Below are positions 37,648 through 47,343 of a stretch of 64,000 nt of DNA, one piece after another (position 1 is the first letter of the stretch; every line of letters starts with the position of its first letter). Source of the stretch: Metapseudomonas resinovorans DSM 21078 (GTDB lineage Bacteria > Pseudomonadota > Gammaproteobacteria > Pseudomonadales > Pseudomonadaceae); contig NZ_AUIE01000022.1 in assembly GCF_000423545.1 (NCBI RefSeq), forward strand, positions 1 through 64,000, read 5' to 3'. Under the pieces are notes generated by a model. The model was not told where the DNA came from. It was given only the letters and a program-made list of their open reading frames with translations, and ran no database searches. Position numbers and translations under genes: made by a program.

Positions 37648-37662
37648 CATCTCCCTCTGTAT

Positions 37663-38460
37663 CTACCTTGCAGTCTCCAGCAGGCGGCAAAGCTTCTCGG
37701 TCGCACCCAGCATCTGGAAACTCGGCCGCTCCAGCCCCCGGTCCGGCACTGGCCAGACTTGCTTGCTCTTCACCGCCGCCAATTGCGGCCAGGACGCCCA
37801 GGCGCTGGCCTGGCCCGGCTCGCTCACCAGGATCACCGTCGGATTGCGCTGCAGCACGGCCTCGACGCCCACCTGTGGCGCCGGCAGCGGGAGGTCGGCG
37901 AAGACGTTCCGCGCACCGCAGACCTTCAGGGCATCGCTGACGATCTGCTTGCCGCCGAGGGTGTAGAGCGGCGTGTCCCACACCTGGTAGAAGACCCTCA
38001 GCGGGGCCTCACGGTGATAGCGCTGGCGCAATTCCGCCAGGCCTGTTTCGAAGCGCGCGGCCAACTGGCGGCCCTGGTCGGCCCGACCGATTCGCTCGCC
38101 GATCTCGATGAACGAGTGCGCCAATTGCTCCAGATTCCGGGGCTCTACGACCAACTGGGGAATCGAGAGCCTTTTCAGCTGTTCGCGCCCAGCGGCGCCG
38201 ACGCTGTCGGGCCACAGCAACACCAGGTCAGGCTTGAGGCTGAGCAGGCTTTCCGCCTGCAGTTGGCCGTATCGGCCCACCGATGGCAGACCCGCAAGGG
38301 CCGCTGGACGATCACCGCCGTCGAGCACGCCCACCAGCAGGTCGCCGGCGCCGAGGTCGAGCATGGTTTCCGTGAGGGAAGGCGCCAGGCTGACCACCCG
38401 CAGCTGTGCCGTGGCGGGTAGGGCCAGGCACAACAGCAGGAAGGTGAGCAGTCGGCGCAT
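37663..38460 (-). CDS. Periplasmic cobalamin/iron-siderophore-type binding protein (BtuF-like)
   Basis: 265 residues. Signal peptide [19 protein letters not shown], then a helical-backbone class III binding fold: RVVSLAPSLTETMLDLGAGD, LPSVGRYGQLQAESLLSLKP, DLVLLW. This is the BtuF/FecB family; PAO1 has a similar protein next to dxs. Vitamin B12 or a related corrinoid is the probable ligand, but there is no adjacent ABC permease. The start overlaps the stop of the next upstream gene (ATGA). Confidence 0.82.
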   Translation of the reverse strand: MRRLLTFLLLCLALPATAQLRVVSLAPSLTETMLDLGAGDLLVGVLDGGDRPAALAGLPSVGRYGQLQAESLLSLKPDLVLLWPDSVGAAGREQLKRLSIPQLVVEPRNLEQLAHSFIEIGERIGRADQGRQLAARFETGLAELRQRYHREAPLRVFYQVWDTPLYTLGGKQIVSDALKVCGARNVFADLPLPAPQVGVEAVLQRNPTVILVSEPGQASAWASWPQLAAVKSKQVWPVPDRGLERPSFQMLGATEKLCRLLETAR

Positions 38461-38879
38461 CAGCCGAGCTGGCGGGGAATTCGGTAGAGGTAGAGCAGCA
38501 CCAGGCTGCTCAGGGCGAGGAGGATCAGCGCCACTGCATTGAGGCCGACCAGCACCGCCAGGGCGGCGATCCAGGCTGGCAAGCCGGCGGCAAGGAACGC
38601 CTTGCCACGACGGCGAGCCAGCTCTTGCCAGGCGCCCGGCTCTTCGGCACGGCCAAGAGCAGCTTCGGTCGCAACCAGCGCGCGTTTGTACGCGGAAAAC
38701 AGCGGCAGGCTGAGGAACATGGACGCTAGCGCTGCAATGAACAGCGGCATCTGCAGCACCGGCAGCACCGGTTCGCCGTCACCGAACAGGTAACTCATGA
38801 TGAGCAGCGGCACCAGGGTGTAGCCCAGCTGGCGCCACCAGGCCAGGGCCAGCCGGCGACGGACGTCCTTGCGGGTCAC
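38460..38879 (-). CDS. Conserved membrane protein, unknown function
   Basis: 139 residues from a GTG at 38879 that overlaps the ribA stop (GTGA). Four hydrophobic stretches ([65 protein letters not shown]) indicate an inner-membrane protein; the N-terminus is basic ([14 protein letters not shown]). Matches the position of the PA4046-type hypothetical between ribA and the btuF-like gene. The longer open frame runs into ribA and is not used. Function unknown. Confidence 0.75.
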   Translation of the reverse strand: MTRKDVRRRLALAWWRQLGYTLVPLLIMSYLFGDGEPVLPVLQMPLFIAALASMFLSLPLFSAYKRALVATEAALGRAEEPGAWQELARRRGKAFLAAGLPAWIAALAVLVGLNAVALILLALSSLVLLYLYRIPRQLG

Positions 38880-39490
38880 GACTCGGCTTCCGCCTGATGC
38901 AGGTTGCCGAGCATGTGCCCGAGCTTGCCGGCCTTGGTAGCCAGGTACTTGCGGTTGTGCTTGTTCAGCCCGGTCTGCAGCGGTACGCGCTCGGCCACGT
39001 TGAGGCCGTAGCTCTCCAGCGCCTTGACCTTGCGTGGGTTGTTGGTCATCAGCTTGATGGCGCAGACGCCCAGGTGCTCCAGCATCGGCTGGCACATCGC
39101 ATAATCCCGCTGATCGGCACCGAAGCCCAGGCGTTCGTTGGCCTCAACGGTATCAGCGCCGCCGTCTTGCAGTTCATAGGCGCGGATCTTGTTCAGCAGG
39201 CCGATGCCACGACCTTCCTGACGCAGGTACAGCAGCACGCCGCAGCCGGCTTCGGCGATGGCACTCAGGGCCGCTTCGAGCTGGAAGCCGCAATCGCAAC
39301 GCAAGCTGAACAGGGCGTCACCGGTGAGGCACTCGGAATGCAGGCGGCCCAGGACGGGTTCGCCGCTGGCCACATCGCCCAAGGTCAGAGCAACGTGTTC
39401 CTTACCACTGGCCTCATCGAGAAAGCCGTGCATGGTGAACACGCCGAAAGGAGTGGGCAGTTGGGAGGCGGCGACAAAAACGACAGACAC
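38876..39490 (-). CDS. ribA: GTP cyclohydrolase II
   Basis: 204 residues. Zinc-binding cysteines are in [20 protein letters not shown] and the catalytic region in [20 protein letters not shown]. It hydrolyses GTP to the first riboflavin intermediate. The GTG at 39490 is preferred because AGGAG lies seven bases upstream and the protein then has the standard length. This is the functional RibA; the RibA-like domain of the ribB gene (43542-44636) lacks these cysteines. Confidence 0.93.
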   Translation of the reverse strand: MSVVFVAASQLPTPFGVFTMHGFLDEASGKEHVALTLGDVASGEPVLGRLHSECLTGDALFSLRCDCGFQLEAALSAIAEAGCGVLLYLRQEGRGIGLLNKIRAYELQDGGADTVEANERLGFGADQRDYAMCQPMLEHLGVCAIKLMTNNPRKVKALESYGLNVAERVPLQTGLNKHNRKYLATKAGKLGHMLGNLHQAEAES

Positions 39491-39598
39491 CGGAGAACTC
39501 CTGGAAATTGGCAAGGCCGGCATTGTAACAGCAGCACTAACCGGCAGGTCAGATTGAATAGTTGGGGATAAGTATCGAATGGCTCGAAGGAAGCGCCC

Positions 39599-40270
39599 TT
39601 AGAATTTCGACTCCAGCAGAAGAACGCCCTGCTCTTCGCGCCAGCGCACGCGGTTGAGGAAACTCATGCCCAGCAGCACTTCCACCGGCGCCTCGCCCTC
39701 GATCACCGCACCTTCCACGCCCAGCACTTCGAGGCTGCCGACCTTGATGCTGTCGAACTTCACCCGCCAGGCATTGACCGTACCGCCGGCGGTGCTGGCC
39801 TTCATCGGCAGCCCCTTCACCCGGTAGTCGATACCCAGGCGACGGGCCTGGCTCTCGTTCATGGCGACGCTGGTGGCGCCAGTGTCCACCAGGAACTGCA
39901 CCGGATGACCCTCGATGGAGCCCGCCACCTGATAATGCCCATTGTTGCCACGGGCGACGCTCAGCTGGGCCTTTTGCGGCGCGGCCGGAGTGCCGGGCGC
40001 GGCGGAGCTGCCGGCCTGGTTGTATTCGCGGGAAAGGCCGTAGCTGCGCTCGACGCCGTCGACGCGCAGCACAGCTCCCTTGCTGTCGGCACTGATTACC
40101 TGAACGCCACCCGGGCCCGTTTGCCCCACTTTCACCAGCTTGCGCTGGCCGTCGACGTTGAGTACCGCTGCTCCGGGGAAGAGGCCGACCACTTGCACCT
40201 GGGTAGCGGCCGCGAGTAGCGGAGCGAACGCCAGCAGGAAGGCGACGAATCGCAAGTCAGGGCGCGACAT
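39599..40270 (-). CDS. Retropepsin-like aspartic protease, TIGR02281 family
   Basis: 223 residues. Signal sequence RFVAFLLAFAPLLAAA; C-terminal retropepsin-like domain with the active site VQFLVDTGATSVAMNE and EVLLGMSFLNRVRW, which marks the clan AA aspartic protease family TIGR02281. Probably periplasmic. Corresponds in position to PA4048. Its start overlaps the end of the next gene upstream by 14 bases. Confidence 0.82.
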   Translation of the reverse strand: MSRPDLRFVAFLLAFAPLLAAATQVQVVGLFPGAAVLNVDGQRKLVKVGQTGPGGVQVISADSKGAVLRVDGVERSYGLSREYNQAGSSAAPGTPAAPQKAQLSVARGNNGHYQVAGSIEGHPVQFLVDTGATSVAMNESQARRLGIDYRVKGLPMKASTAGGTVNAWRVKFDSIKVGSLEVLGVEGAVIEGEAPVEVLLGMSFLNRVRWREEQGVLLLESKF

Positions 40271-41012
40271 GGGGTTTCTCCAGTTCCTTGTCGAAGGAGT
40301 AAGGCTGCTTCCAGCGTTTGAACAACGGTTTCAGCTCGCCGCTGGCGACCAGGGCGCTCATGCGTCGGTCGAAGACATCCGCCAGATGACGGCCGCGCGC
40401 TGTGTTGGCGAAGCCCAGGTAGAGCGGCAGGCGCACCAGCGGGGTAATCCGAAAGCGGCCGCGGTCGGTAGCGCTTTCCAGCACATCGTCCACCTCGGTG
40501 CGGGCATCGATGTAGAAGTCCACATGACCCTGTTCAAGCATCGAGAGGATGCCGCTGCGCCGCTGGATCTCCTTGAAGTGCTTCAGGTTCGGCAGGTAGT
40601 CCTGGTAGTCGTAGCCACGAATCCAGGCCAGGCGGTACTGCCCGAGGGTGGCCAAGGTGGGGACCGGAGTGGATTTCAGCGAGAGCGCGCTGACCTGGTC
40701 GGCGTCGTAGTGCCAGCGCGGGTACCAGGCGTCCTTGACCTCGTTGCGGTAGGAACCGACCCAGGCATCCGCCTCGCCGCGCTGCACCAGGCCGATGGAG
40801 CGGGTATAGGGCATGGAGCGGATCTTCAGTTGGATGCCTTCGGGTTCATAGACCCGGCGCAGGATGTCCCAGCCGAGCCCGGTGCCGTTGGCCTCGGTGT
40901 GCTCGGGCCAGACTTCGCTGGCGAGATGGATTTCGTTGGCCGGGAACGGCTCGGCCCAGGCTGCGGGCAGCAACAGGCAACCGATCAGGACCTTCAGTAT
41001 CCAACTCCGCAT
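40257..41012 (-). CDS. Periplasmic solute-binding-like protein (SBP family 3)
   Basis: 251 residues: signal peptide MRSWILKVLIGCLLLPAAWA, then a family 3 binding fold (HLASEVWPEHTEANGTGLGW, DILRRVYEPEGIQLKIRSMP, YTRSIGLVQRGEADAWVGSY). No transporter genes are adjacent, so it may be an orphan sensor- or binding-type protein, as with other single SBP-like genes in Pseudomonas. Ligand unknown. Confidence 0.78.
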   Translation of the reverse strand: MRSWILKVLIGCLLLPAAWAEPFPANEIHLASEVWPEHTEANGTGLGWDILRRVYEPEGIQLKIRSMPYTRSIGLVQRGEADAWVGSYRNEVKDAWYPRWHYDADQVSALSLKSTPVPTLATLGQYRLAWIRGYDYQDYLPNLKHFKEIQRRSGILSMLEQGHVDFYIDARTEVDDVLESATDRGRFRITPLVRLPLYLGFANTARGRHLADVFDRRMSALVASGELKPLFKRWKQPYSFDKELEKPHVAP

Positions 41013-41058
41013 CACACTGCCCTCCACCCACCCATCCCCGCCGCAGGTCCTACCAAGA

Positions 41059-41559
41059 CTAGGCCAGACCCCAGATGATGAGCTGCATCGCCAGCCAGGC
41101 GAAGACCCCGGCCAGCACATCGTCGAGCATGATCCCCACGCCACCGTGGACATGGCGGTCGATCCAGCGGATTGGCCAGGGTTTGAGGATGTCCATCACA
41201 CGGAACACCAGGAAACCCAGCAGTAACCATTGCCAGCCCTCGGGCACCAGCCAGAGGGTGACCCACATGCCGACCATCTCGTCCCAGACGATGCCTTCAT
41301 GGTCATGCACGCGCAGATCGTGGGCCACCTTGCCGCACAGCCAGAAGCCGAACAGCATGGTCAGCCCCAGCATCAGCCAGTAACCCCAGTCCGGCAGCAT
41401 CTGCCAGAGCGGAATGAAGGGTAGCGCTACCAGCGACCCCCAGGTGCCCGGGGCCTTGGGCAAGGTACCCGAGCCAAAGCCGAAGGCGATGAAATGCCAG
41501 GGGTTGCTCCATACCGAATGAGGGATGGGTTGCGGCGTGGCCGATTCGCGATCAGTCAC
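41059..41559 (-). CDS. pgpA: Phosphatidylglycerophosphatase A
   Basis: 166 residues with the PgpA core: GSGTLPKAPGTWGSLVALPF (about 32-51), HDHEGIVWDEMVGMWVTL (about 85-102) and KPWPIRWIDRHVHGGVGIML with catalytic acidic residues. It dephosphorylates phosphatidylglycerol phosphate in the inner membrane. It overlaps thiL by eight bases. Confidence 0.95.
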   Translation of the reverse strand: MTDRESATPQPIPHSVWSNPWHFIAFGFGSGTLPKAPGTWGSLVALPFIPLWQMLPDWGYWLMLGLTMLFGFWLCGKVAHDLRVHDHEGIVWDEMVGMWVTLWLVPEGWQWLLLGFLVFRVMDILKPWPIRWIDRHVHGGVGIMLDDVLAGVFAWLAMQLIIWGLA

Positions 41560-42520
41560 CTTGACTCCCGAAATGTTGATAACCCAGTGCCGGCGGCTTT
41601 ACTTCGACGCCGGCGGCGTCCAGCAGGTGCACGCCCTGCCCGGCGTCCACCCGGCCGATCACGGCCACGTCCGGCCAGTCCGCCTGGACGGCGTCCAGCT
41701 CGCTGGCAGGCAGGGTAAAGGCCAGGCGGTAATCATCGCCACCGGCTAGCGCACAGTTGAGGGCGAATTCCCTGGAAAAGAGTCCTTCCAGGGCCGAAGA
41801 CAGCGGTAGCCGCGAAGCTTCGATCAGCAGCGCTACGCCCGAGGCGGTAGCGATATGACCGCAATCGGCAAGCAGACCGTCGGAGATATCCAGCGCCGCC
41901 GTGGCCCGGCCGCGCAGCGCCTGGCCCAGGGCCAGTTGCGGTTGCGGCGCCCAGTAGCGCTGCAGCAGGTAGTCCGCCTGCACGCCGCTGTCCTGCCGCT
42001 CGCCCAGCACCAGCGGTAGAGCGCCTGCACCATCGCCCAGGCTGCCCCCCACGCACAGCAGGTCGCCGGGACGCGCACCGGCGCGGGTCAGGGCCAAGCC
42101 AGCGGGCAGACGACCGAACACGGTCAGGGTCAGGCTCAGCGGACCACGGGTGGTATCGCCGCCCACCAGGCCGATCCCGCAGCCGCTCGCCATGGCGCAT
42201 AGACCACGGGCGAACCCCTCCAGCCAGTCGGCTCGGGCGTCGGGCAGGGTCAGGGCGAGGGTGAACGCGACGGGCGTGGCGCCCATGGCCGCCAGGTCGC
42301 TGGCGGAAACCGCCAAGGCGCGCTGGCCAAGAAGGAAGGGGTCGGCGCCTTGCGGGAAATGCACGCCGGCCACCAGGGTATCGGTGGAAATCGCCAGCTG
42401 CTCACCAGGCGGCAGTTGCAGCAGCGCACAGTCGTCGCCGATGCCAAGGGCAATACCTTCGCCTCCGGCCGCGCAAGCGGCAGAGGCGAAGAAACGGCGG
42501 ATCAGCTCGAACTCACCCAC
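41552..42520 (-). CDS. thiL: Thiamine-monophosphate kinase
   Basis: 322 residues beginning MGEFELIRRFF. The ATP/TMP-binding glycine-rich start GIALGIGDDCALLQ, the STDTLVAGVHFP block and GLVGGDTTRGP are typical of ThiL. It phosphorylates thiamine monophosphate to the diphosphate cofactor. Thiamine diphosphate is needed by Dxs encoded in the same window. Confidence 0.95.
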   Translation of the reverse strand: MGEFELIRRFFASAACAAGGEGIALGIGDDCALLQLPPGEQLAISTDTLVAGVHFPQGADPFLLGQRALAVSASDLAAMGATPVAFTLALTLPDARADWLEGFARGLCAMASGCGIGLVGGDTTRGPLSLTLTVFGRLPAGLALTRAGARPGDLLCVGGSLGDGAGALPLVLGERQDSGVQADYLLQRYWAPQPQLALGQALRGRATAALDISDGLLADCGHIATASGVALLIEASRLPLSSALEGLFSREFALNCALAGGDDYRLAFTLPASELDAVQADWPDVAVIGRVDAGQGVHLLDAAGVEVKPPALGYQHFGSQGD

Positions 42521-42533
42521 GCGACGGCTGCAA

Positions 42534-43007
42534 TCAGCGCTTGCCGCCGCGGACTTCGGCGGCGCGCAGGCGCGGCGCCAGCTTGTCCAGCACGCCGTTG
42601 ACGAACTTGTGCCCGTCGGTGGCGCCGAACACCTTGGCCAGCTCGATACCTTCGTTGATCACCACGCGGTACGGCACATCCACGCGGTTCATCAGCTCGT
42701 AGGTGGACAGGCGCAGGATCGCCAGCTCAACCGGGTCCACTTCCTCGAGGGCACGGTCCAGGCAGGGCAGGAAGGCCGCATCGATCTCGGTCTTCTGGCG
42801 CGGTACGCCGTGGAGAATCTCGTGGAAATAGGCGCCGTCTACCGTGCTGAAATCGTTGTCGACGCGGAACTGCGCCTCGATTTCGTTGAGCGGCTGACCC
42901 GCGATGTGCCAGGAGTAGAGCGCCTGCATCGCCAGGCTGCGGGCCTGGCGACGGGCTGCGATCTTGCCTTTCGGTGCCTTGGGCGCCGAACCGTCTGCGT
43001 TGCTCAC
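42534..43007 (-). CDS. nusB: Transcription antitermination protein NusB
   Basis: 157 residues, all helical: [20 protein letters not shown] near the N-terminus and the C-terminal [20 protein letters not shown] then [10 protein letters not shown] match NusB. With NusE it binds boxA RNA for rRNA antitermination. The start overlaps the ribH stop by four bases. Confidence 0.96.
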   Translation of the reverse strand: MSNADGSAPKAPKGKIAARRQARSLAMQALYSWHIAGQPLNEIEAQFRVDNDFSTVDGAYFHEILHGVPRQKTEIDAAFLPCLDRALEEVDPVELAILRLSTYELMNRVDVPYRVVINEGIELAKVFGATDGHKFVNGVLDKLAPRLRAAEVRGGKR

Positions 43008-43480
43008 TTGGCCTCCAGGGCAGCCAGCAGGCTGACCATTTCCAGGGCGGACAGAGCGGCTTCAGCACCCTTGTTGCCGGCCTTGGTGCCGGAGCGTTCG
43101 ATAGCCTGCTCGATGGAGTCGACGGTCAGCACGCCGAAGGCGACCGGCACGCCGAATTCCATGGAAACCTGGGCCAGGCCCTTGGTGCATTCGCCGGCGA
43201 CGTATTCGAAGTGCGGGGTGCCGCCACGAATGACCGCGCCGAGGGCGATGATGGCGGAGTACTCGCCTTGCTGGGCGACCTTCTGGGCCACCAGCGGGAT
43301 CTCGAATGCACCGGGCGCGCGAATGAGGGTGATGTCGTCTTCGCTGACGCCATGGCGTACCAGCGCGTCTACGGCGCCGCTCACCAGGCTTTCCACGACG
43401 AAGCTGTTGAAACGGCCGACCACCAGGGCATAGCGGCCTTTGGGGGCGATGAAGGTACCTTCGATGGTCTTCAGGGACAT
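43004..43480 (-). CDS. ribH: 6,7-dimethyl-8-ribityllumazine synthase
   Basis: 158 residues: [35 protein letters not shown] and [20 protein letters not shown] contain the substrate-binding residues and the catalytic His of lumazine synthase. It condenses the RibA/RibD product with the RibB product to lumazine. Part of the riboflavin operon following ribB. Confidence 0.96.
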   Translation of the reverse strand: MSLKTIEGTFIAPKGRYALVVGRFNSFVVESLVSGAVDALVRHGVSEDDITLIRAPGAFEIPLVAQKVAQQGEYSAIIALGAVIRGGTPHFEYVAGECTKGLAQVSMEFGVPVAFGVLTVDSIEQAIERSGTKAGNKGAEAALSALEMVSLLAALEAK

Positions 43481-43541
43481 GGGCGAGTTCTCGTCAATTA
43501 AAGAGCGAGGGCCCCGGCCTTGATGGCCAGAGCCCTACGGG

Positions 43542-44636
43542 TCATTCAGCGGGCAGGTATTCTACAACTTCCAGGTCGAAGCCGGATATCGCGTTGAACT
43601 TCATCGGCGAGCTCATCAGGCGCATCTTGCGCACCCCGAGGTCGCGGAGAATCTGCGAGCCGGCACCCACGGTGCTGTAGGTGGTCGGGTTGGTGACCTT
43701 GGTTTCGGCGCCCATTTGGCGCTCGAGGTGGGCCAGCAACTGCGGACCGGTGAGCGGGGTGCCGAGCAGCAGCACGACGCCGCTGCCAGCGGCAGCCACT
43801 TCCTTCATCGCGGCGCGCAGGCTCCAGCGGCCCGCCTGGTTGACCATGAACAGATCGCGCAGCGGGTCCATGTTGTGCACCCGCACCAGGGTCGGCTCTT
43901 CCGGGCAGATCTTGCCCAGGGTCAGGGCCATGTGCACGTCGCCTTCCACGGAGTCGCGGTAGGTCACCAGGTTGAAATGGCCCAGCTCGCTGTCCAGCGG
44001 CTGCTCGGCGATGCGCTCGACGGTGCGCTCGTGGATCAGGCGGTAGTGAATGAGGTCAGCGATGGTGCCGATCTTGATACCGTGCTCGGCGGCGAAGGCC
44101 TCGAGTTCGGGGCGACGGGACATGGTGCCGTCGTCGTTCATGATTTCGCAGATCACGCCGCTCGGCTCGAAGCCAGCCATGCGCGACAGGTCACAGGCCG
44201 CTTCGGTGTGGCCGGCACGCGCCAGCACGCCGCCCGGCTGGGCCATGAGCGGGAAGATGTGACCGGGGCTGACGATGTCGTCGGCCTTGGCACCCTTGGC
44301 GGCCGCCACCTGCACGGTGCGCGCACGGTCGGCGGCGGAGATGCCGGTGGTGACACCTTCGGCGGCCTCGATGGAGACGGTGAACTTGGTGCCGAAGCCG
44401 GAACCGTTGCGCGGCGCCATCAGCGGCAGCTTCAGCAGCTCGCAGCGCTCACGGGTCATCGGCATGCAGATCAGGCCACGGGCGAAGCGGGCCATGAAGT
44501 TGATGTGTTCGGCCTGCACGCACTCGGAGGCCATGATCAGGTCGCCTTCGTTCTCGCGATCCTCGTCATCCATGAGGATGACCATCTTGCCCTGGCGGAT
44601 GTCTTCGATCAGTTCGTCGATGCTGTTGAGAGCCAT
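43542..44636 (-). CDS. ribB: 3,4-dihydroxy-2-butanone-4-phosphate synthase with degenerate RibA-like domain
   Basis: 364 residues. The first 200 are RibB: MDDEDRENEGDLIMASE (acidic metal site), RFARGLICMPM, PGHIFPLMAQPGGVLARAGH with key His and Glu residues. The last 150 resemble GTP cyclohydrolase II but lack the zinc cysteines of genuine RibA, and are probably non-catalytic. It converts ribulose 5-phosphate to dihydroxybutanone phosphate. The functional RibA is encoded at 38876. Such RibBA-like hybrids are common in Pseudomonas. Confidence 0.93.
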   Translation of the reverse strand: MALNSIDELIEDIRQGKMVILMDDEDRENEGDLIMASECVQAEHINFMARFARGLICMPMTRERCELLKLPLMAPRNGSGFGTKFTVSIEAAEGVTTGISAADRARTVQVAAAKGAKADDIVSPGHIFPLMAQPGGVLARAGHTEAACDLSRMAGFEPSGVICEIMNDDGTMSRRPELEAFAAEHGIKIGTIADLIHYRLIHERTVERIAEQPLDSELGHFNLVTYRDSVEGDVHMALTLGKICPEEPTLVRVHNMDPLRDLFMVNQAGRWSLRAAMKEVAAAGSGVVLLLGTPLTGPQLLAHLERQMGAETKVTNPTTYSTVGAGSQILRDLGVRKMRLMSSPMKFNAISGFDLEVVEYLPAE

Positions 44637-44653
44637 GGGCCCTCCTTATGAAT

Positions 44654-45316
44654 TCAGTGTTTGAGGTAGCCGTGTTCGGCGAGGAAGCTTTCGGTCAGGC
44701 CGGAGGACTGGGGCTCGGCGGCCTTGTCGCCCAGCAGCAGGCGTTCCAGGTAGCGGGCCAGCAGGTCGACCTCCAGGTTGACGCGGCGCCCCGGTCGGTA
44801 GTCGACCATGATGGTCTCGGCCAGGGTGTGCGGGACGATGGTCAGCTCGAACTCCGCGCCGTTCACCGAATTCACCGTCAGGCTGGTGCCGTCGACGGTG
44901 ATCGAACCCTTGAGGGCAATGTATTTGGCCAGGTCGCGCGGTGCGCGGATGCGGAATTGCACGGCGCGGGCGTTGTCTTCCCGCGCCACGACTTCGCCGA
45001 TACCGTCGACATGGCCGCTGACCAGGTGGCCACCGAGGCGGCTGGTGGGGGTCAGGGCCTTCTCCAGGTTGACCGGGCTGCCGGGTTTCAGGTCGTCGAA
45101 GGCGGTGCGGGCCAGGGTCTCGCGGCTGACATCGGCCCAGAAGCCGTTGCCCGGCAGTTCCACGGCGGTGAGGCAGACACCGTTGACCGCGATACTGTCA
45201 CCGAGCTTCACGTCACCGAGATCCAGCTTGCCGGTTTCCACCAGGACGCGGACGTCGCCGCCCTTGGGCGTGATCGCACGGACGGTGCCGATGGCTTCGA
45301 TTATGCCGGTGAACAT
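44654..45316 (-). CDS. ribE: Riboflavin synthase alpha subunit
   Basis: 220 residues made of two similar lumazine-binding halves: MFTGIIEAIGTVRAITPKGG with GDSIAVNGVCLTAV, and SRLGGHLVSGHVDGIG with GSITVDGTSLTVN. It converts lumazine to riboflavin. Called ribC in some Pseudomonas annotations. It is the first gene after the FMN riboswitch and is overlapped at its start by a possible 46-codon leader ORF. Confidence 0.95.
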   Translation of the reverse strand: MFTGIIEAIGTVRAITPKGGDVRVLVETGKLDLGDVKLGDSIAVNGVCLTAVELPGNGFWADVSRETLARTAFDDLKPGSPVNLEKALTPTSRLGGHLVSGHVDGIGEVVAREDNARAVQFRIRAPRDLAKYIALKGSITVDGTSLTVNSVNGAEFELTIVPHTLAETIMVDYRPGRRVNLEVDLLARYLERLLLGDKAAEPQSSGLTESFLAEHGYLKH

Positions 45317-45441
45317 GGGACCTCCAGAACTTGCAGCAGGCCGGTGAAAACCGGCGAAAGACGCATTATAGGCGCCCGCCCCTCACCCGCGTGCGGACGA
45401 TCCGCCGGCGCCGGAAGGATATGGGCTGTTGCATGTGACAT
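45301..45441 (-). CDS. Possible 46-codon leader ORF overlapping the ribE start
   Basis: MSHATAHILPAPADRPHAGE onward, with AGGAG eight bases before its ATG, ending 16 bases inside ribE in another frame. It lies just after a hairpin (45452-45471 on the plus strand) and the FMN riboswitch. It could couple ribE translation to riboswitch-controlled leader translation. Composition is unremarkable, and coding status is unproven. Confidence 0.3.
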   Translation of the reverse strand: MSHATAHILPAPADRPHAGEGRAPIMRLSPVFTGLLQVLEVPCSPA

Positions 45442-45538
45442 CGATGGAACTCCTGTTTCGTGAAAAACAGGGCGTATCGGATCGAAAGGGATCTGGCGGG
45501 CGCAGGCACGAACGTACCCCAGCCCAGGCAGGCTATCC

Positions 45539-45679
45539 CGTTCTCTCTTCATCCGGACTATTACCGTCGGCCCCGGAATCACACCGGGTCTGCTGACCCT
45601 GCCAGTGGCAGGCGCTCGCGGGCTATGCACATTCAGCGCAATTACCGCCGGTGGGGACTTGCACCCCGCCCTGAGAACG
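45539..45679 (-). ncRNA. FMN riboswitch (RFN element)
   Basis: The minus strand carries the conserved RFN blocks: AGGGCGGGGTGCAAGTCCCC, ACCGGCGGTAAT, AGCCCGCGAG, and GATTCCGGGGCCGACGGTAA, then AGTCCGGATGAAGAGAGAACG. P1 is formed by CGTTCTC and GAGAACG at the two ends. It binds flavin mononucleotide and should lower expression of ribE-ribB-ribH and downstream genes when FMN is plentiful. It lies between ribD and ribE on their shared strand. Confidence 0.95.
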
Positions 45680-45772
45680 TTTCAGCCAGTCAATGAAACT
45701 GGCTGGCAGGCGTTTTATCACAGTCGTGGCGAACTTGCATCGGCTGTCGTGGGCATGCTGGCGCGTGCGAAA

Positions 45773-46882
45773 TCAGGCAGCGGGACGGGGAACCGCGATG
45801 ACTCGCCAGTCGTCACCCACGGCGCGCATTTCGACGATCTTCAGCTCTTGGGCTTCGGCCATCCGCGCCAACGGCCAGTCCAGCAACGGGCGGGCGCTGG
45901 AGCCGAGGAACTTGGCGGCGATGAAAATCTGGTACTCATCCACCAGCCCGGCACGGGCAAAGGCCCCAGCCAAGCGCGGACCGGCCTCTACCAGGACTTC
46001 GTTGACGCCACGGTCGGCCAGCTCTTGCAGCAACCGGCGCAGGTCGACATGGCCATCGGCGCCGGGCATGGCCAGCAGTTCGTGGCCAGGACTGACTTCG
46101 CGGACATCGCCGGCGGTGGCCACCAGCGCCGGACCCGCCTGGAAAAAGGGCGCCGACAGCGGCACCCGCAAACGTCCGTCCACCAGCACCCGCAGCGGCG
46201 GGCGACTGACGGCCAGGGCAGTGAGTTCAGGGTCGAGGCCCAACTCTTCGGCACGCACGGTAAGACGCGCGGCGTCGGTGAGCACGGTATCGGCTCCGGT
46301 CAGCACCACACTGGCGCTGGCGCGCAGGCGCTGCACGGCCGAACGGGCTTCCGGGCCGGTGATCCACTGGCTTTCGCCGCTGGCCATGGCGGTGCGGCCG
46401 TCCAGGCTCATGGCGAGCTTCACCCGCACGAACGGCAGGCCCTGTTCCATGCGCTTGATGAAGCCGGTGTTCAATGCCCGCGCTTCGGCCTCAAGCACGC
46501 CACTGCTGACCGCAATGCCGGCATCCGCCAGGCGTTTCAAGCCACGGCCGGCGACCTGGGGATTGGGGTCCTGCATGGCCGCCACCACGCGCCCCACTCC
46601 GGCAGCTACCAGCGCATCGGCGCAGGGCGGCGTGCGGCCGTGGTGACTGCAGGGTTCGAGGGTGACATAGGCGGTCGCGCCGCGGGCCAGCTCACCGGCC
46701 TGGCGCAAGGCGTGGACTTCGGCGTGGGGTTCGCCGGCACGGACGTGCCAGCCTTCGCCGACGATCTGGCCATCGCGAACGATGACGCAGCCGACGCGCG
46801 GATTGGGGTGGGTGGAGTAGATACCTTTGCGCGCCAGCTCCAGGGCGCGGGCCATATAGGCCTGATCGTTACCGGCCATCAC
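45773..46882 (-). CDS. ribD: Bifunctional riboflavin deaminase/reductase
   Basis: 369 residues. The N-terminal cytidine-deaminase-like domain has the zinc motif [11 protein letters not shown] and [18 protein letters not shown]. The C-terminal reductase domain has [20 protein letters not shown] and [12 protein letters not shown]. It performs the deamination and NADPH-dependent reduction after RibA. It overlaps the nrdR stop by four bases and lies upstream of the FMN riboswitch, so only ribE and later genes are under that element. Confidence 0.95.
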   Translation of the reverse strand: MMAGNDQAYMARALELARKGIYSTHPNPRVGCVIVRDGQIVGEGWHVRAGEPHAEVHALRQAGELARGATAYVTLEPCSHHGRTPPCADALVAAGVGRVVAAMQDPNPQVAGRGLKRLADAGIAVSSGVLEAEARALNTGFIKRMEQGLPFVRVKLAMSLDGRTAMASGESQWITGPEARSAVQRLRASASVVLTGADTVLTDAARLTVRAEELGLDPELTALAVSRPPLRVLVDGRLRVPLSAPFFQAGPALVATAGDVREVSPGHELLAMPGADGHVDLRRLLQELADRGVNEVLVEAGPRLAGAFARAGLVDEYQIFIAAKFLGSSARPLLDWPLARMAEAQELKIVEMRAVGDDWRVIAVPRPAA

Positions 46883-47343
46883 TCTTTCGACGGCTCGCGG
46901 GCCAGGCGCTCGATTTCCTCGCGGAACTCGTTGAGGTCCTGGAAGCGGCGATAGACCGAGGCGAAGCGGATATAGGCAACTTCGTCGAGTTTCTGCAGTT
47001 CAAGCATCACCAGCTCACCCAGCACCCGCGACTTCACCTCGCGTTCGCCGGTGGCGCGCAGTTTGTGCTTGATATGGGCGATGGCTGCCTCAAGACGCTC
47101 TACGCTTACTGGACGCTTTTCCAGCGCGCGCTGCATGCCAGCTCGCAGCTTGTCTTCGTCGAAAGGCTGGCGGCTGCCGTCCTGTTTGATCAGGCGGGGC
47201 ATCACCAGTTCGGCAGTCTCGAAGGTAGTGAAACGCTCCTCACAGTTCAGGCACTCGCGGCGACGGCGCACCTGGTCGCCCTCGGCTACCAGCCGTGAAT
47301 CAATGACCTTGGTGTCGTGTGCGCCGCAAAAGGGACAGTGCAT
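46879..47343 (-). CDS. nrdR: Transcriptional repressor NrdR
   Basis: 154 residues. An N-terminal zinc ribbon ([20 protein letters not shown] ... CLNCEERF) is followed by an ATP-cone domain ([20 protein letters not shown]). It senses ATP/dATP and represses ribonucleotide reductase genes at NrdR boxes. The ATG at 47343 gives the standard length; the longer frame is not credible. nrdR-ribD adjacency is conserved. Confidence 0.97.
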   Translation of the reverse strand: MHCPFCGAHDTKVIDSRLVAEGDQVRRRRECLNCEERFTTFETAELVMPRLIKQDGSRQPFDEDKLRAGMQRALEKRPVSVERLEAAIAHIKHKLRATGEREVKSRVLGELVMLELQKLDEVAYIRFASVYRRFQDLNEFREEIERLAREPSKE

